Shown: positions 1 through 8,062, counted from the stretch's first letter. The stretch: DNA of 64,000 bases from Acidovorax kalamii (GCF_002245625.1 NZ_NOIG01000010.1:186001-250000); one strand, 5' to 3'. Program-made: numbers and translations. Notes: generated by a model not told the origin, from the letters alone.

Positions 1-119
1 TTGAGCTGCTCGGCGGCGTGGGCCAGCGCCTGCTGGCGCTGGGCCAGCAGGGCCCGGTGTGCCTCTGTAGACGGGTGCTGCCCATGCGACAGCGTTGGAG
101 TTTGGGTCGAAAGGTCCAT
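1..119 (-). CDS. 5' part of an unknown protein, cut by the window edge
   Basis: The first 39 codons of a minus-strand gene run off the left edge. The visible N-terminus starts MDLSTQTPTLSHG and continues into an Ala/Gln/Leu-rich stretch (ALLAQRQQALAHAAEQL) that looks helical and perhaps coiled-coil. No signal peptide or recognisable domain is visible in this part. It begins only 17 bases after the stop of the 83-residue gene on the same strand, so the two are probably co-transcribed and share the structured leader further upstream. Function is unknown. Confidence 0.45.
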   Translation of the reverse strand, partial: MDLSTQTPTLSHGQHPSTEAHRALLAQRQQALAHAAEQL

Positions 120-136
120 GTTTTCTATCGTTCTTG

Positions 137-388
137 TCAATCGCTCTCGGTAAAGCGAGCGTTCAGGGTCGCCTTGCGCAGGGCGACGGTGTCCGCACGG
201 CGCTGGGCGCCACGGGCTCGGATGTGTTTGCCTGCTGCGCTGGACAGGCTGCGTTGGGCCAGTGCGGCGGCCACAGGGTTTCGGGGCGGGCCCGAAGGTT
301 CGAGTTTCAACACCAGGGGCTGCTTCATGCGGCGCAGCTTTTTGATTTCACCCTGGGCGAAGGCCCGAGACAGTTTTTTGGCACTCAT
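137..388 (-). CDS. Small basic hypothetical protein (83 aa)
   Basis: I do not recognise the family. The ORF could extend upstream to 448, but that extension would pass through the terminator hairpin. The start MSAKKLSRAF at 388 is therefore the natural one, although its ribosome binding site is weak. The protein is rich in Lys/Arg (IKKLRRMKQP, KHIRARGAQRRA), has no membrane segment or signal peptide, and is probably cytoplasmic and possibly nucleic-acid binding. It lies 17 bases before the next gene on the same strand. An intrinsic terminator ends 17 bases before its start codon, so read-through of that terminator should set its expression. Confidence 0.55.
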   Translation of the reverse strand: MSAKKLSRAFAQGEIKKLRRMKQPLVLKLEPSGPPRNPVAAALAQRSLSSAAGKHIRARGAQRRADTVALRKATLNARFTESD

Positions 389-404
389 GTGTGCGTTCCA
401 CAAA

Positions 405-431
405 CAAAAAACCCCGGCAAAGTAGCCAGGG
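405..431 (-). terminator. Intrinsic terminator in the leader of the 83-aa gene
   Basis: On the minus strand a 7-bp stem (CCCTGGC / GCCGGGG, one G-U pair) with a 6-base loop is followed directly by TTTTTTG. It lies between a putative leader ORF and the start codon at 388, so it would act as an attenuator rather than as the end of a known gene. Confidence 0.7.
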
Positions 432-477
432 CTTGTGGAGCGCTGCACTGAGGTGCAGGAGGTCGCTTGTCTGCCGT

Positions 478-506
478 GGCTGGATGCGTGAAAACACAGT
501 CCAGCC
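478..506 (-). promoter_or_regulatory. Leader hairpin upstream of the attenuator
   Basis: The arms GGCTGGA and TCCAGCC form a 7-bp stem with a 15-base loop on the minus-strand transcript. It sits between the leader ORF stop (524) and the terminator (431). Another hairpin (GCTGGC / GCCAGC) lies further 5' near 575-600. Together these make the roughly 200-base untranslated leader strongly structured. Confidence 0.45.
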
Positions 507-523
507 GGGGCGGTGGACAGTGG

Positions 524-553
524 TCAGGCGGGAGCGAACAAGGGAACAAACAT
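524..553 (-). CDS. Putative 9-residue leader peptide
   Basis: A minimal ORF encodes MFVPLFAPA and stop. It is preceded by GGAGGT seven bases before the ATG, the strongest ribosome binding site in the neighbourhood. It is followed by two hairpins, the second an intrinsic terminator, and then the 83-aa gene. The layout is that of a translation-coupled attenuator. The peptide has two CCC proline codons but no long run of one amino acid, so the signal it might sense is not obvious. The alternative is a chance ORF after a chance Shine-Dalgarno sequence. Confidence 0.35.
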   Translation of the reverse strand: MFVPLFAPA

Positions 554-618
554 AGCGGTGACCTCCAGGGCTCTCAGGGGCTGGCCGATGTGCCAGCACG
601 ATGCTGAAAGAAGGCGCG

Positions 619-647
619 ATTGTGGCGAGGCGTGTTGCAGCTGGCAA
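619..647 (-). promoter_or_regulatory. Candidate sigma-70 promoter for the leader transcript
   Basis: On the minus strand TTGCCA (-35) and CACAAT (-10) are separated by exactly 17 bases. A start site near 612 would give a leader of about 220 bases containing the leader ORF, hairpins and terminator. The rest of the 389-716 gap shows nothing else I can support. Confidence 0.4.
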
Positions 648-716
648 GTGCCGGGGCTCGCAACACGTGGAAATGTCGCACAAAAATCACAGTGCGCCGG
701 TGCATGGGGCGGGGGC

Positions 717-2585
717 TCAGCTCTTACGGCGGTAGACCCAGCCTGCCGCGTGTATCTGCTCTTCCTTGTCGCGCGTCTGCACCACCAGTTCCACCAGGTC
801 GCGGCCTGCATTGAGCGGCACCTGCACCGTCATGCCAGCGCGGTCTGCCGACATGGGGAGCAGGAACTGGCTGTCGTCCCAGAACAGGTACCCGGGCAGC
901 TCCTGCAGCTCCTTGAGCGAGGACTCTCCCACGCCCATGGCCAGCGGGATAGATTCGGGGGCTTCGTTGATCAGCTGCCACGTGCTGCCCAGGCGCGCCG
1001 ACCACGGGGCGGGCAGCGGTGCCGGGGCAGGTGGCATCTGCTGCGCAATTGGCATGGTGATCCTGTAGTGCCCTGAGGTGGCCAGCTCGCGGGACATCAA
1101 GTAGCGGCGGCCCTCGGCCAGCTCCCAGCGGTATTGTTTGCCGGGCTGGGCGTCCGACCACCACCATCCGTCACTGCGCAGGCGCAGTCCGATGCTCAGG
1201 TGCTCCCAGCGCTGTCGCTTGGCGGACCATTCGGACAGGTCAACCTGCTGACTGTCCGGCGATGCCGCCTTGATGGGCTGTGCGTAGTTGCCGTAGATGC
1301 CCAGCAGGGCATCCACTGCCGCTGAAGAAATGGTGGCTTGTGCCGGGATGGCCGCCGATACATTGGGGGGGAGCGCGCGCAGTTTCCCCGTTTCCTGCAG
1401 CGCCCGCAGCAGGACTCCTTCGGCTATCGGCCCGGGCTTGAACCCTGGCGCGCTGCCCGTGAGCAGCACTGCCATACCCGCCTGCGGCAGCACATAGAAA
1501 TCACTGGAGTAGAACATTGTCCCGCCGCTCTTTTGCCACGCTACAACGCCTGCCGCGTCCAGACCGGGGTGCTGGGTGCTGTCCCAACCCAGGCCCCAGT
1601 GCCATTCGGGAGTGAGGTTCAGGCGCATGCCCTGGTTCTGCGCGCTGCCCATTTCGGTGACGCCCTCCTTGGAGACAATGCGCTGGCCGTCCAGCTCGCC
1701 GCCCCGCATCAGCATGGCCGCCAGCTTCATCATGTCGCCCGGCGTGGTGCACAGGCCGCCAGTGGCGTAGCCCATCACGAACTCCTGGCCCTGCCGCACA
1801 TCGCCGATGTAACCATGGGCAAAGCTGCCTGCAGGCAGGGGCTGCAGCGTGTAGCCCGAGCGTGCCATGCCCAGCGGATTGAGGATGGCAGACTGCACGA
1901 ACGTGGGATAGGGTTGCCCGGTGATGGCGAGCACGATGCGCTCGACCAGTGTGAAACCGTCGTTGCAATACACGGCCATCGCGCCAGGCACGTGCTTGAG
2001 GTGCACATCAGCCAAGGCTGTCTCCAGCTCGGCGGCATAGCCCGGCAGCGGGGCCAGGGCAAACATGTTGTGGGTGTGGGTGCCGGGCAGTCCTGAGGCA
2101 TGGCTCAGCAGGTGCCGCACCGTGATGTCGCGGTAGCCCGGCGATAGCATGGTGAACTGTGGGAGGTAGCGCGCCACAGGCGCGTCCAGCTCGACCAGGC
2201 GGCGGTCTACCAGGATCATCACGGCCAGCGCCGCCAGCACCTTGCTCACAGAGCCTACGTTGAACCGCGTGTCCGTGGTGGCGGTTGCGCGGGAACTGTC
2301 GTCCACCACACCAAAGGCTTCCTGCCAGACGAGGCGGTCGCCCTGCAGCAGTGCGATGGAAGCGGCCCGTGCCTGGCTGGTCTGCATGGCCTGCCGGATT
2401 TCATGGCGCCCCCAGGCCATGGTGGCGGACAGATGGGGGGCGGCATTGTTGCCGCCACCGCAGGCGGGCAGCAGTGGGGCCAAGGCCGTGGTGCTTGCCC
2501 AGGCCAGCCAGTCGCGGCGCGACGTAGTCTGGGGGTGTATAGGGTCGGCGGCAACGGGCAGGTGGGCGGGGGTCTGCAAGTGCAT
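717..2585 (-). CDS. Serine beta-lactamase-fold hydrolase, Tat-type lipoprotein
   Basis: This 622-residue protein belongs to the class C beta-lactamase / D-Ala-D-Ala carboxypeptidase-like family (Pfam Beta-lactamase). The N-terminus has a twin-arginine motif (SRRDWLAW, residues 22-29), a hydrophobic stretch and a lipobox LLPAC with Cys42, so it is probably exported by Tat and lipid-anchored. The catalytic SxxK is S112-V-S-K115, the second motif is Y206-C-N and the third is probably K352-S-G. A C-terminal part of about 200 residues beyond the hydrolase domain is not recognised. An upstream extension to 2651 exists but would put the Tat motif too far inside. The natural substrate is unknown; esterase or peptidase activity is as likely as beta-lactam hydrolysis. 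Confidence 0.8.
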   Translation of the reverse strand: MHLQTPAHLPVAADPIHPQTTSRRDWLAWASTTALAPLLPACGGGNNAAPHLSATMAWGRHEIRQAMQTSQARAASIALLQGDRLVWQEAFGVVDDSSRATATTDTRFNVGSVSKVLAALAVMILVDRRLVELDAPVARYLPQFTMLSPGYRDITVRHLLSHASGLPGTHTHNMFALAPLPGYAAELETALADVHLKHVPGAMAVYCNDGFTLVERIVLAITGQPYPTFVQSAILNPLGMARSGYTLQPLPAGSFAHGYIGDVRQGQEFVMGYATGGLCTTPGDMMKLAAMLMRGGELDGQRIVSKEGVTEMGSAQNQGMRLNLTPEWHWGLGWDSTQHPGLDAAGVVAWQKSGGTMFYSSDFYVLPQAGMAVLLTGSAPGFKPGPIAEGVLLRALQETGKLRALPPNVSAAIPAQATISSAAVDALLGIYGNYAQPIKAASPDSQQVDLSEWSAKRQRWEHLSIGLRLRSDGWWWSDAQPGKQYRWELAEGRRYLMSRELATSGHYRITMPIAQQMPPAPAPLPAPWSARLGSTWQLINEAPESIPLAMGVGESSLKELQELPGYLFWDDSQFLLPMSADRAGMTVQVPLNAGRDLVELVVQTRDKEEQIHAAGWVYRRKS

Positions 2586-2680
2586 GGGGTTCGCGTTTCT
2601 GGTGTGGCACACGCCACAGGGACGTCGCCGGGCGCGGCGGGAAGTGCGCATTACATACCGAAAACCCAGGCTCTCGGATA

Positions 2681-5600
2681 ATGCACGCCTTCATGACCGA
2701 ATCCGAGCCTCTCTCCCCCACGCCCACCGCCCCACGCGCCGCCCCCACTGCCGAGCCGCTGCGCATCACTTTTCCTGATTCCCTGCCCGTTTCAGGCAAG
2801 CGCGAAGAGATCATGGCGGCCATCACCAAGCACCAGGTCATCATCGTGTGCGGCGAGACGGGCTCGGGCAAGACCACGCAGCTGCCCAAGATTGCGCTGG
2901 CGCTGGGCCGGGGCAAGTGCAATGCCAAACCCGGGCAGAAGGGCCAGCTCATCGGCCACACCCAGCCGCGCCGCATTGCCGCCAGCAGCGTGGCCAAGCG
3001 CATTGCCGAAGAGCTGAACACGCCGCTGGGTGACGTGGTGGGCTTCAAGGTGCGGTTCCAGGACCGCCTCAGCCGCGATGCCTCCGTCAAGCTCATGACC
3101 GACGGCATCCTGCTGGCCGAGACACAGACCGACCCGCTGCTCAAGGCCTATGACACCATCATCATTGACGAGGCGCACGAGCGCAGCCTCAACATCGACT
3201 TCCTGCTGGGCTACATCCGCCAGATCCTGCCGCGCAGGCCGGACCTCAAGGTCATCGTCACATCCGCCACCATCGATGCCGACCGGTTTGCCAAGCACTT
3301 CGAGAGTGCCAAGGGCCCGGCCCCGGTCATCATGGTCTCGGGCCGTACCTTCCCGGTGGAGCAGCGCTGGCGGCCTTTTGAAGAGACGCGCGACCATGGC
3401 CTGAACGAAGCGATTGCCGATGGCGTGGATGAACTCTGGCAGGGCAACGCGGCGGGTGACATCCTGATCTTCCTGCCCGGCGAGCGCGAAATCCGCGAGG
3501 CGGCGGATCACCTGCGCAAGCACCTGTCGCACCAGCCCGTGATGCGCAATGCCGAGGTGCTGCCACTGTTCGCCCGCCTGTCGCAGGCCGAGCAGGACCG
3601 CATCTTCGACGGCCACACCGGCCGCCGCATCGTGCTGGCCACCAACGTGGCCGAGACATCGCTCACCGTGCCGGGCATCCGTTATGTGATTGACGCTGGC
3701 ACAGCGAGGGTCAAGCGCTATTCATTCCGTAGCAAGGTGGAGCAGCTGCTGGTGGAGCCCATCAGCCAGGCCGCCGCCAACCAGCGCGCGGGCCGCTGCG
3801 GCCGCGTGGCCAACGGCATCTGCATCCGCCTGTACGACGAGGCGGACTTCAACAGCCGCCCGCGCTTCACCGACCCCGAAATCCTGCGCAGCTCGCTGGC
3901 GGGCGTCATCCTGCGCATGAAGTCGCTGCACCTGGGCGATGTGGCGCAGTTCCCGTTCATCGAGGCGCCCTCGGGCCGTGCGATTGCCGACGGCTACCAG
4001 CTGCTGTCTGAGTTGGGCGCAGTGGACGACGCCAACGAACTCACGCCCATGGGCGTGGAGCTGTCGCGCCTGCCGCTGGACCCGCGCGTGGGCCGCATGA
4101 TCCTGGAGGCGCGCGAGCGCCGGGCGCTTGACGAGGTGCTGGTCATCGCCAGCGCCCTGAGCGTGCAGGACGTGCGCGACCGCCCGCTGGAAGCGCAGCA
4201 ACAGGCCGACCAGGCGCACGCCAAGTTCGACGACGAAAAAAGCGAGTTCAGCGGTTACCTCAAGCTCTGGAAATGGATCAACGAAGCCCGCGGCGGGGCG
4301 CCCAGCCTGCCGTCGGCGCGTGCGCAAAAGGCCATGGCGCAGCAGAAGGCGCCATCGCAGGCGCATTTGCCTGTGGCACAGCGCTCGGCGGTGGCCGCGC
4401 CTGTGCCCGCAGTGGCCAGCGTGGCGGCGCCTGCGCCCACCCACAAGCTCAGCAACCGCCAGTACGAGGCGCTGCTGCGCCAGAACTTCATCAGCATCCG
4501 CCGCCTGCGCGAGTGGCGCGACATTCACACCCAGCTGCTCACCGTGGTGACCGAGCACAAGTGGCAAATCAACACCCAGCCCGCGAGCTACGAGCAGATC
4601 CACCTGTCCATGCTCTCGGGCCTGCTGGGCAATATCGGCGTCAAGAGCGACGAGGAAGACTGGTACCTGGGCGCGCGTGGTATCAAGTTCTACAAGCACC
4701 CCGGCGCGCACTTGAGCAAGAAGCCAGGCCGCTGGATCGTGGCGGCCGAGCTGGTCGAGACCACGCGCCTCTTCGGCCGGGGCATCGCCGCCATCGAACC
4801 CCAGTGGCTGGAGCAGGTGGGCGGCCACCTGCTCAAAAAACAGATGCTGGACCCGCACTGGGAGAAAAAGGCTGCGCAGGTCACGGCGCTGGAGCGCGCG
4901 ACGCTCTATGGCATCGTGGTCTACAACAACCGGCGCGTGGACTTCGGCAAGGTGGACCCGCAGGGCGCCCGCGAAGTCTTCCTGCGCGAAGCGCTGGTGG
5001 GCGGCGAGTGGGACACCCGCCTGCCGTTCCTGGCCGCCAACCAGAAGCTCATCGCCAAGGTCGAAGAGCTGGAGCACAAGTCTCGCCGCCAGGACGTGCT
5101 GGTGGACGACGAACTGATCTACGCCTTCTACGACCAGCAGGTGCCGCAGGACGTGTGCAGCGGCACCACGTTTGAGCGCTGGTACAGCCAAGCCAGCCGT
5201 GCCAACCCCGAGCTGCTCAAACTCACGCGCGACGAACTCATGCGCCACGAGGCGGCGGGCATCACCACCAGCGCCTTCCCCAAGACCGTGCGCCTGGGCG
5301 GCGTGGACTGCACCGCCACCTACCTGCACGAGCCCGGCGACCCCCGCGACGGCATCACCGTGACGGTGCCGCTGTTTGTGCTCAACCAGGTGAGCGAGGA
5401 GCGCTGCGAATGGCTGGTGCCCGGCATGCTCAAGGACAAGATCCAGGCGCTGCTCAAAAGCCTGCACCAGCGCCCGCGCAGCCGCTTTGTGCCGCTGCCC
5501 GAATCGGCCGCGCGGCTGGCCGAGCTGTTCAACGCGCCCGAGCGGTTTGGCACTGGCAGCCTTACCGACGCACTGCTCAAGCAGGTGCGCGACGAGACCT

Positions 5601-6775
5601 CGCTGGACGTGAAGCGCGCCGACTTCAAGCTCGACATGCTCAGCCCCCACCTGTTCATGAACTTCCGCGTGGTGGATGAACACGGCCGCCAGCTGGGCCA
5701 TGGCCGCAACCTGGGCGCCCTCAAGGCCGAGTGGGGCGCCAAGGCGCGCGGCGCCTTCCAGGCGCTGGCGGGGCTCAAACTGGGTAGTGCAGCGGCAGAG
5801 GAACAAAAATCTGAGTCAAAAATGCCCTCTGCGCGCGATGGTAAAGCGCAATCAGCTATGAAATCAGGAGCAAATGCGCCCGCGCAACCTGCACCAGCGG
5901 CGCAGGCCACACCGTCGGCCCCCGCAGGCCAGCGCTACACCAGCTGGACGTTTGGCGAGCTGCCCGAACTCATGGAGATCAAGAAGGCCGGGCAGACGCT
6001 GATCGGCTTCCCGGCCCTGATCGACGGCGGCGACGCTGTGACCATCGAGGTCTTTGACGAGCCCGAAGTGGCCGCCGCCAAGCACCGCGCAGGCCTGCGC
6101 CGCCTGTTTGGGTTGCAGATCAAGGACGCGCTCAAGTACCTCGAAAAGAACATTCCCGACCTGCAGAAGATGGCCGTGGCTTACATGCCCTTGGGCACGC
6201 AGGAAGAGCTGCGCACCCAGATCATCGACGTGGCGCTGGACCGCGCCTTTCTGCTCGACCCGCTGCCGACCGACGAATACGCCTTCAAGCGCCGCGTGGA
6301 AGAGGGCAGGGGCCGCCTCACGCTGATCGCCAACGAGGTCGCGCGCCTCGCGGGCGCCATCCTCATCGAGTACGCGGCGGCCGCCCGCAAGATCAAGGAC
6401 ACCAAGAACGCGCCCGACGCAACTGCTGACGCACTGCAGCAGCTGCAGCGCCTGGTGCCCAAGCAATTCATCGCCCAGGCCCCCTGGGGCCAGCTGGCGC
6501 ACTTCCCGCGCTACCTCAAGGCCATCACCCTGCGCCTGGACAAAGTCCGCGCCGACCCCGCCCGCGACGCGGCCAAGCTGGCCGAACTGCGCCCGCAAGA
6601 GCAGCGCTACTGGCGCCTGGTGGCCGAGCGCAAGGGCGCGGTGGATGCGCGCATGCAAGAGCTGCGCTGGTTGCTGGAGGAATTGCGCGTGAGCTTCTTC
6701 GCGCAGGAGCTGCGCACGCCGCAGCCGGTGAGTGTTAAGCGGCTGGACAAGCTGTGGGCGCAGTTGAATAGCTGA
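2681..6775 (+). CDS. hrpA: ATP-dependent RNA helicase HrpA (DEAH box)
   Basis: At 1364 residues this is about the length of E. coli HrpA (around 1300). The helicase core shows Walker A GETGSGKTT (58-66), DEAH (163-166), SAT (195-197) and QRAGRCGR (367-374), followed by the helicase-associated and OB-fold regions and the long HrpA-specific C-terminus. HrpA remodels RNA-protein complexes and rescues stalled ribosomes. Two low-complexity Ala/Pro-rich stretches interrupt the conserved parts, near 550-590 and 1040-1090. The second contains sequence of a dispersed intergenic repeat carried in frame. ATG 2681 and ATG 2693 are both possible starts, neither with a good Shine-Dalgarno. It diverges from the beta-lactamase-fold gene. 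Confidence 0.95.
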   Translation: MHAFMTESEPLSPTPTAPRAAPTAEPLRITFPDSLPVSGKREEIMAAITKHQVIIVCGETGSGKTTQLPKIALALGRGKCNAKPGQKGQLIGHTQPRRIAASSVAKRIAEELNTPLGDVVGFKVRFQDRLSRDASVKLMTDGILLAETQTDPLLKAYDTIIIDEAHERSLNIDFLLGYIRQILPRRPDLKVIVTSATIDADRFAKHFESAKGPAPVIMVSGRTFPVEQRWRPFEETRDHGLNEAIADGVDELWQGNAAGDILIFLPGEREIREAADHLRKHLSHQPVMRNAEVLPLFARLSQAEQDRIFDGHTGRRIVLATNVAETSLTVPGIRYVIDAGTARVKRYSFRSKVEQLLVEPISQAAANQRAGRCGRVANGICIRLYDEADFNSRPRFTDPEILRSSLAGVILRMKSLHLGDVAQFPFIEAPSGRAIADGYQLLSELGAVDDANELTPMGVELSRLPLDPRVGRMILEARERRALDEVLVIASALSVQDVRDRPLEAQQQADQAHAKFDDEKSEFSGYLKLWKWINEARGGAPSLPSARAQKAMAQQKAPSQAHLPVAQRSAVAAPVPAVASVAAPAPTHKLSNRQYEALLRQNFISIRRLREWRDIHTQLLTVVTEHKWQINTQPASYEQIHLSMLSGLLGNIGVKSDEEDWYLGARGIKFYKHPGAHLSKKPGRWIVAAELVETTRLFGRGIAAIEPQWLEQVGGHLLKKQMLDPHWEKKAAQVTALERATLYGIVVYNNRRVDFGKVDPQGAREVFLREALVGGEWDTRLPFLAANQKLIAKVEELEHKSRRQDVLVDDELIYAFYDQQVPQDVCSGTTFERWYSQASRANPELLKLTRDELMRHEAAGITTSAFPKTVRLGGVDCTATYLHEPGDPRDGITVTVPLFVLNQVSEERCEWLVPGMLKDKIQALLKSLHQRPRSRFVPLPESAARLAELFNAPERFGTGSLTDALLKQVRDETSLDVKRADFKLDMLSPHLFMNFRVVDEHGRQLGHGRNLGALKAEWGAKARGAFQALAGLKLGSAAAEEQKSESKMPSARDGKAQSAMKSGANAPAQPAPAAQATPSAPAGQRYTSWTFGELPELMEIKKAGQTLIGFPALIDGGDAVTIEVFDEPEVAAAKHRAGLRRLFGLQIKDALKYLEKNIPDLQKMAVAYMPLGTQEELRTQIIDVALDRAFLLDPLPTDEYAFKRRVEEGRGRLTLIANEVARLAGAILIEYAAAARKIKDTKNAPDATADALQQLQRLVPKQFIAQAPWGQLAHFPRYLKAITLRLDKVRADPARDAAKLAELRPQEQRYWRLVAERKGAVDARMQELRWLLEELRVSFFAQELRTPQPVSVKRLDKLWAQLNS
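5806..5872 (+). repeat. Dispersed Comamonadaceae-type repeat inside hrpA
   Basis: The AT-richer segment, with fragments such as GAGTCAAAAATGCCCTC, GGTAAAGCGCAATCAGCTAT and GAAATCAGGAGC, matches the intergenic repeat copies elsewhere in this window (for example 18359-18421 and 47676-47735). Here it is read in frame as EEQKSESKMPSARDGKAQ and following residues, in a linker between conserved parts of HrpA. Confidence 0.6.
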
Positions 6776-6856
6776 TGTAAGGGGACGGGCGGCAGGCCGG
6801 ACTATGGGCGCTTCAGGCGGCTTTGCAGCGATTGCTGTCATCCAAGCTTTCCCGCC

Positions 6857-6888
6857 GAATGAGTACTATCGGCCAGGAGCGGACGTTC
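6857..6888 (+). repeat. 32-bp palindromic repeat, copy 1 (left boundary)
   Basis: The unit begins GAATGAGTACTATC and ends GCCAGGAGCGGACGTTC, with short inverted ends (GAA/TTC). It is nearly identical to the inverted copy at 8031-8062 and related to the copy at 7632-7663. The ATG of the next gene follows four bases later. A degenerate further copy may lie at about 6810-6843 on the other strand. Confidence 0.7.
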
Positions 6889-6891
6889 ACT

Positions 6892-7122
6892 ATGAAGGAA
6901 TTTTCTTGCGGCGCTATTGGGGCGATTCAGAACAGTACCAAGCCCGGCCACATGGTTCGGGTTGATGACGACAGTGCGAACTCCGGTGGTTTCCTGATAC
7001 TTGAGTGGTGGGAAGGCTCAACCGGCCCGAACGGCAACGGCGCTTTCGATTCTTGGGTCGATAACGAGTTGGCCGTGTCGAAATTCTTGCAAGAGACCGG
7101 TTGGTGCATTGTGTGGCGCTAA
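6892..7122 (+). CDS. Small unknown protein (76 aa) next to the repeat
   Basis: I do not recognise the family. The start MKEFSCGAIG is placed at 6892, directly after the repeat; the ORF could be read from 6823, but that extension is the repeat itself. The protein is acidic, has no signal peptide or membrane segment, and contains Trp/Gly-rich parts (LILEWWEGSTGPNG, FLQETGWCIVWR). It looks like a compact cytoplasmic domain, perhaps an immunity-like or cassette-type small protein, but that is only an impression. It is followed 76 bases later by a small membrane protein on the same strand. Base composition is less GC-rich than the flanking hrpA and ligase genes, which fits acquired DNA. Confidence 0.55.
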   Translation: MKEFSCGAIGAIQNSTKPGHMVRVDDDSANSGGFLILEWWEGSTGPNGNGAFDSWVDNELAVSKFLQETGWCIVWR

Positions 7123-7198
7123 CATTTCACCTATCGACCAGCAGCTGTCTCCCGGAGATACCTTCCGTTATGCAGATGACAAAATCTGGGGCTCTCGG

Positions 7199-7561
7199 AT
7201 GAAGCAGGTCCACGCGACAATTCTTGGCTTTTTGCTTGCACCCCTGGTCCCTGCGGCCCTGCTCTCGCTGACAAGCCCTGACCTCACAAATGGCAGTTGG
7301 AAAATGACTGGCACGTGGGTCATAGTTTTCTACCAGTTCACGTTGATTGTCACGGGCGCTTTAGGAATTCCCCTTTACCTCGTCATTCGACGCTGGAGGC
7401 AGGTAACGTGGTGGTCTGCCCTGTTGAGCGGTGCCGCCGTTGGGACGGCTTTGTGTACGGTGACACAGGCGACCGCTCACGCGGCGTTATTCGGCGCAGG
7501 CGCGGGCGCGGCTGAGGCGCTTGTGTTCTGGGCAGTTTTGCGCCTAGGTCGCGCCAGCTGA
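7199..7561 (+). CDS. Small integral membrane protein (120 aa)
   Basis: The start MKQVHATILG is at 7199. A longer in-frame reading back to 7001 overlaps the preceding gene and looks non-coding. The protein has about four hydrophobic segments: ILGFLLAPLVPAALLSL, VIVFYQFTLIVTGALGIPLY, WWSALLSGAAVGTALC, and a C-terminal Ala-rich stretch ending in AEALVFWAVLRLG. It resembles small four-helix membrane proteins often found as orphans in proteobacteria; I cannot name the family. It is in the repeat-bounded block and ends 70 bases before the internal repeat copy. Confidence 0.55.
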   Translation: MKQVHATILGFLLAPLVPAALLSLTSPDLTNGSWKMTGTWVIVFYQFTLIVTGALGIPLYLVIRRWRQVTWWSALLSGAAVGTALCTVTQATAHAALFGAGAGAAEALVFWAVLRLGRAS

Positions 7562-7631
7562 AGACGGCCGCTCCTTTTAGACATGCTTCGAGCACTTGAT
7601 CAAGTGCTGTCGCCGTAAGAGAGCGTCTGAC

Positions 7632-7663
7632 GAGTGTCTGCTAAGGGCCCGAAGCAGCCAGTC
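7632..7663 (+). repeat. 32-bp palindromic repeat, internal diverged copy
   Basis: The unit starts GAGTGTCTGCTAAGG and ends CCCGAAGCAGCCAGTC. It has the same length and spacing as the copies at 6857 and 8031 and matches copy 1 at roughly 60 percent of positions by eye. It separates the membrane protein from the convergent 113-aa gene. Confidence 0.55.
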
Positions 7664-7672
7664 ACTAAGCCG

Positions 7673-8014
7673 CTAACGCCCGTGCTTACCGGCAATGACT
7701 CCGTCGGAATCCCATTGAAACTGCGCTCTTGGGAAAGCCAATTTGAACGACATTTCTACCGAGGGCATATCTCGGTCATACACGCGGTCATCCGCCACCA
7801 CGACGCGGCTCAGTTTTTCAAACTGAGCAAGCCTGGCCAAAAGCTGGTCAAGTGGCATCGCGCTGTACAAATGCGCTCCCACCCGCAGTAATGTTGGTTG
7901 AGCACGGCTTGCTCTCGCCTCAAACTCTTCCAGGGCTTGGAGATCCGACAGTCCCAGTTCCAGTTCTGGCTTGTGCTGAGGATTGCTGGAGGCCGAATCT
8001 TGCAGTGTCGTCAT
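7673..8014 (-). CDS. Unknown protein (113 aa) in the repeat-bounded block
   Basis: I do not recognise this family. The start MTTLQDSASS at 8014 lies 16 bases after the right-hand repeat copy, mirroring the arrangement of the 76-aa gene at the other end. The upstream sequence GAGGAATGTT gives a plausible ribosome binding site. The sequence is soluble and mixed, with a predicted helical middle (LSDLQALEEFEARASRAQ) and a Phe/Asp-rich C-terminus. No signal peptide or membrane segment is seen. It converges on the membrane protein gene. It could be a toxin/antitoxin-type or other accessory protein, but nothing in the sequence proves that. Confidence 0.55.
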   Translation of the reverse strand: MTTLQDSASSNPQHKPELELGLSDLQALEEFEARASRAQPTLLRVGAHLYSAMPLDQLLARLAQFEKLSRVVVADDRVYDRDMPSVEMSFKLAFPRAQFQWDSDGVIAGKHGR

Positions 8015-8030
8015 AACATTCCTCGTCTAC

Positions 8031-8062
8031 GGATGACCGCTCCTGGCAGATAGTACTCATTC
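8031..8062 (-). repeat. 32-bp palindromic repeat, copy 3 (right boundary, inverted)
   Basis: Read on the minus strand it starts GAATGAGTACTATC and continues GCCAGGAGCGGTCATCC. The first 26 positions differ from copy 1 at one base. It is inverted relative to copy 1, so the two bracket 6857-8062 like terminal inverted repeats. The 210 bases from here to the ligase start show no further gene. Confidence 0.7.

Noticed and set aside
717-2585. A true beta-lactamase resistance gene
   Set aside because: The family includes many esterases and peptidases; the YCN motif and long C-terminal part are not those of AmpC enzymes.
7634-7891. An 85-residue ORF on the plus strand starting in the internal repeat
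   Set aside because: It is antisense to the 113-residue gene, which has a better start and composition.
6857-8062. An integron cassette array with attC sites
   Set aside because: Small orphan genes fit, but the repeats are 32 bp and lack the R'/R'' core sites (GTTRRRY and RYYYAAC) in the right arrangement, and no integrase is present.
6857-8062. A complete insertion sequence with terminal inverted repeats
   Set aside because: The inverted repeats are present, but none of the three genes looks like a transposase and no target duplication is visible.
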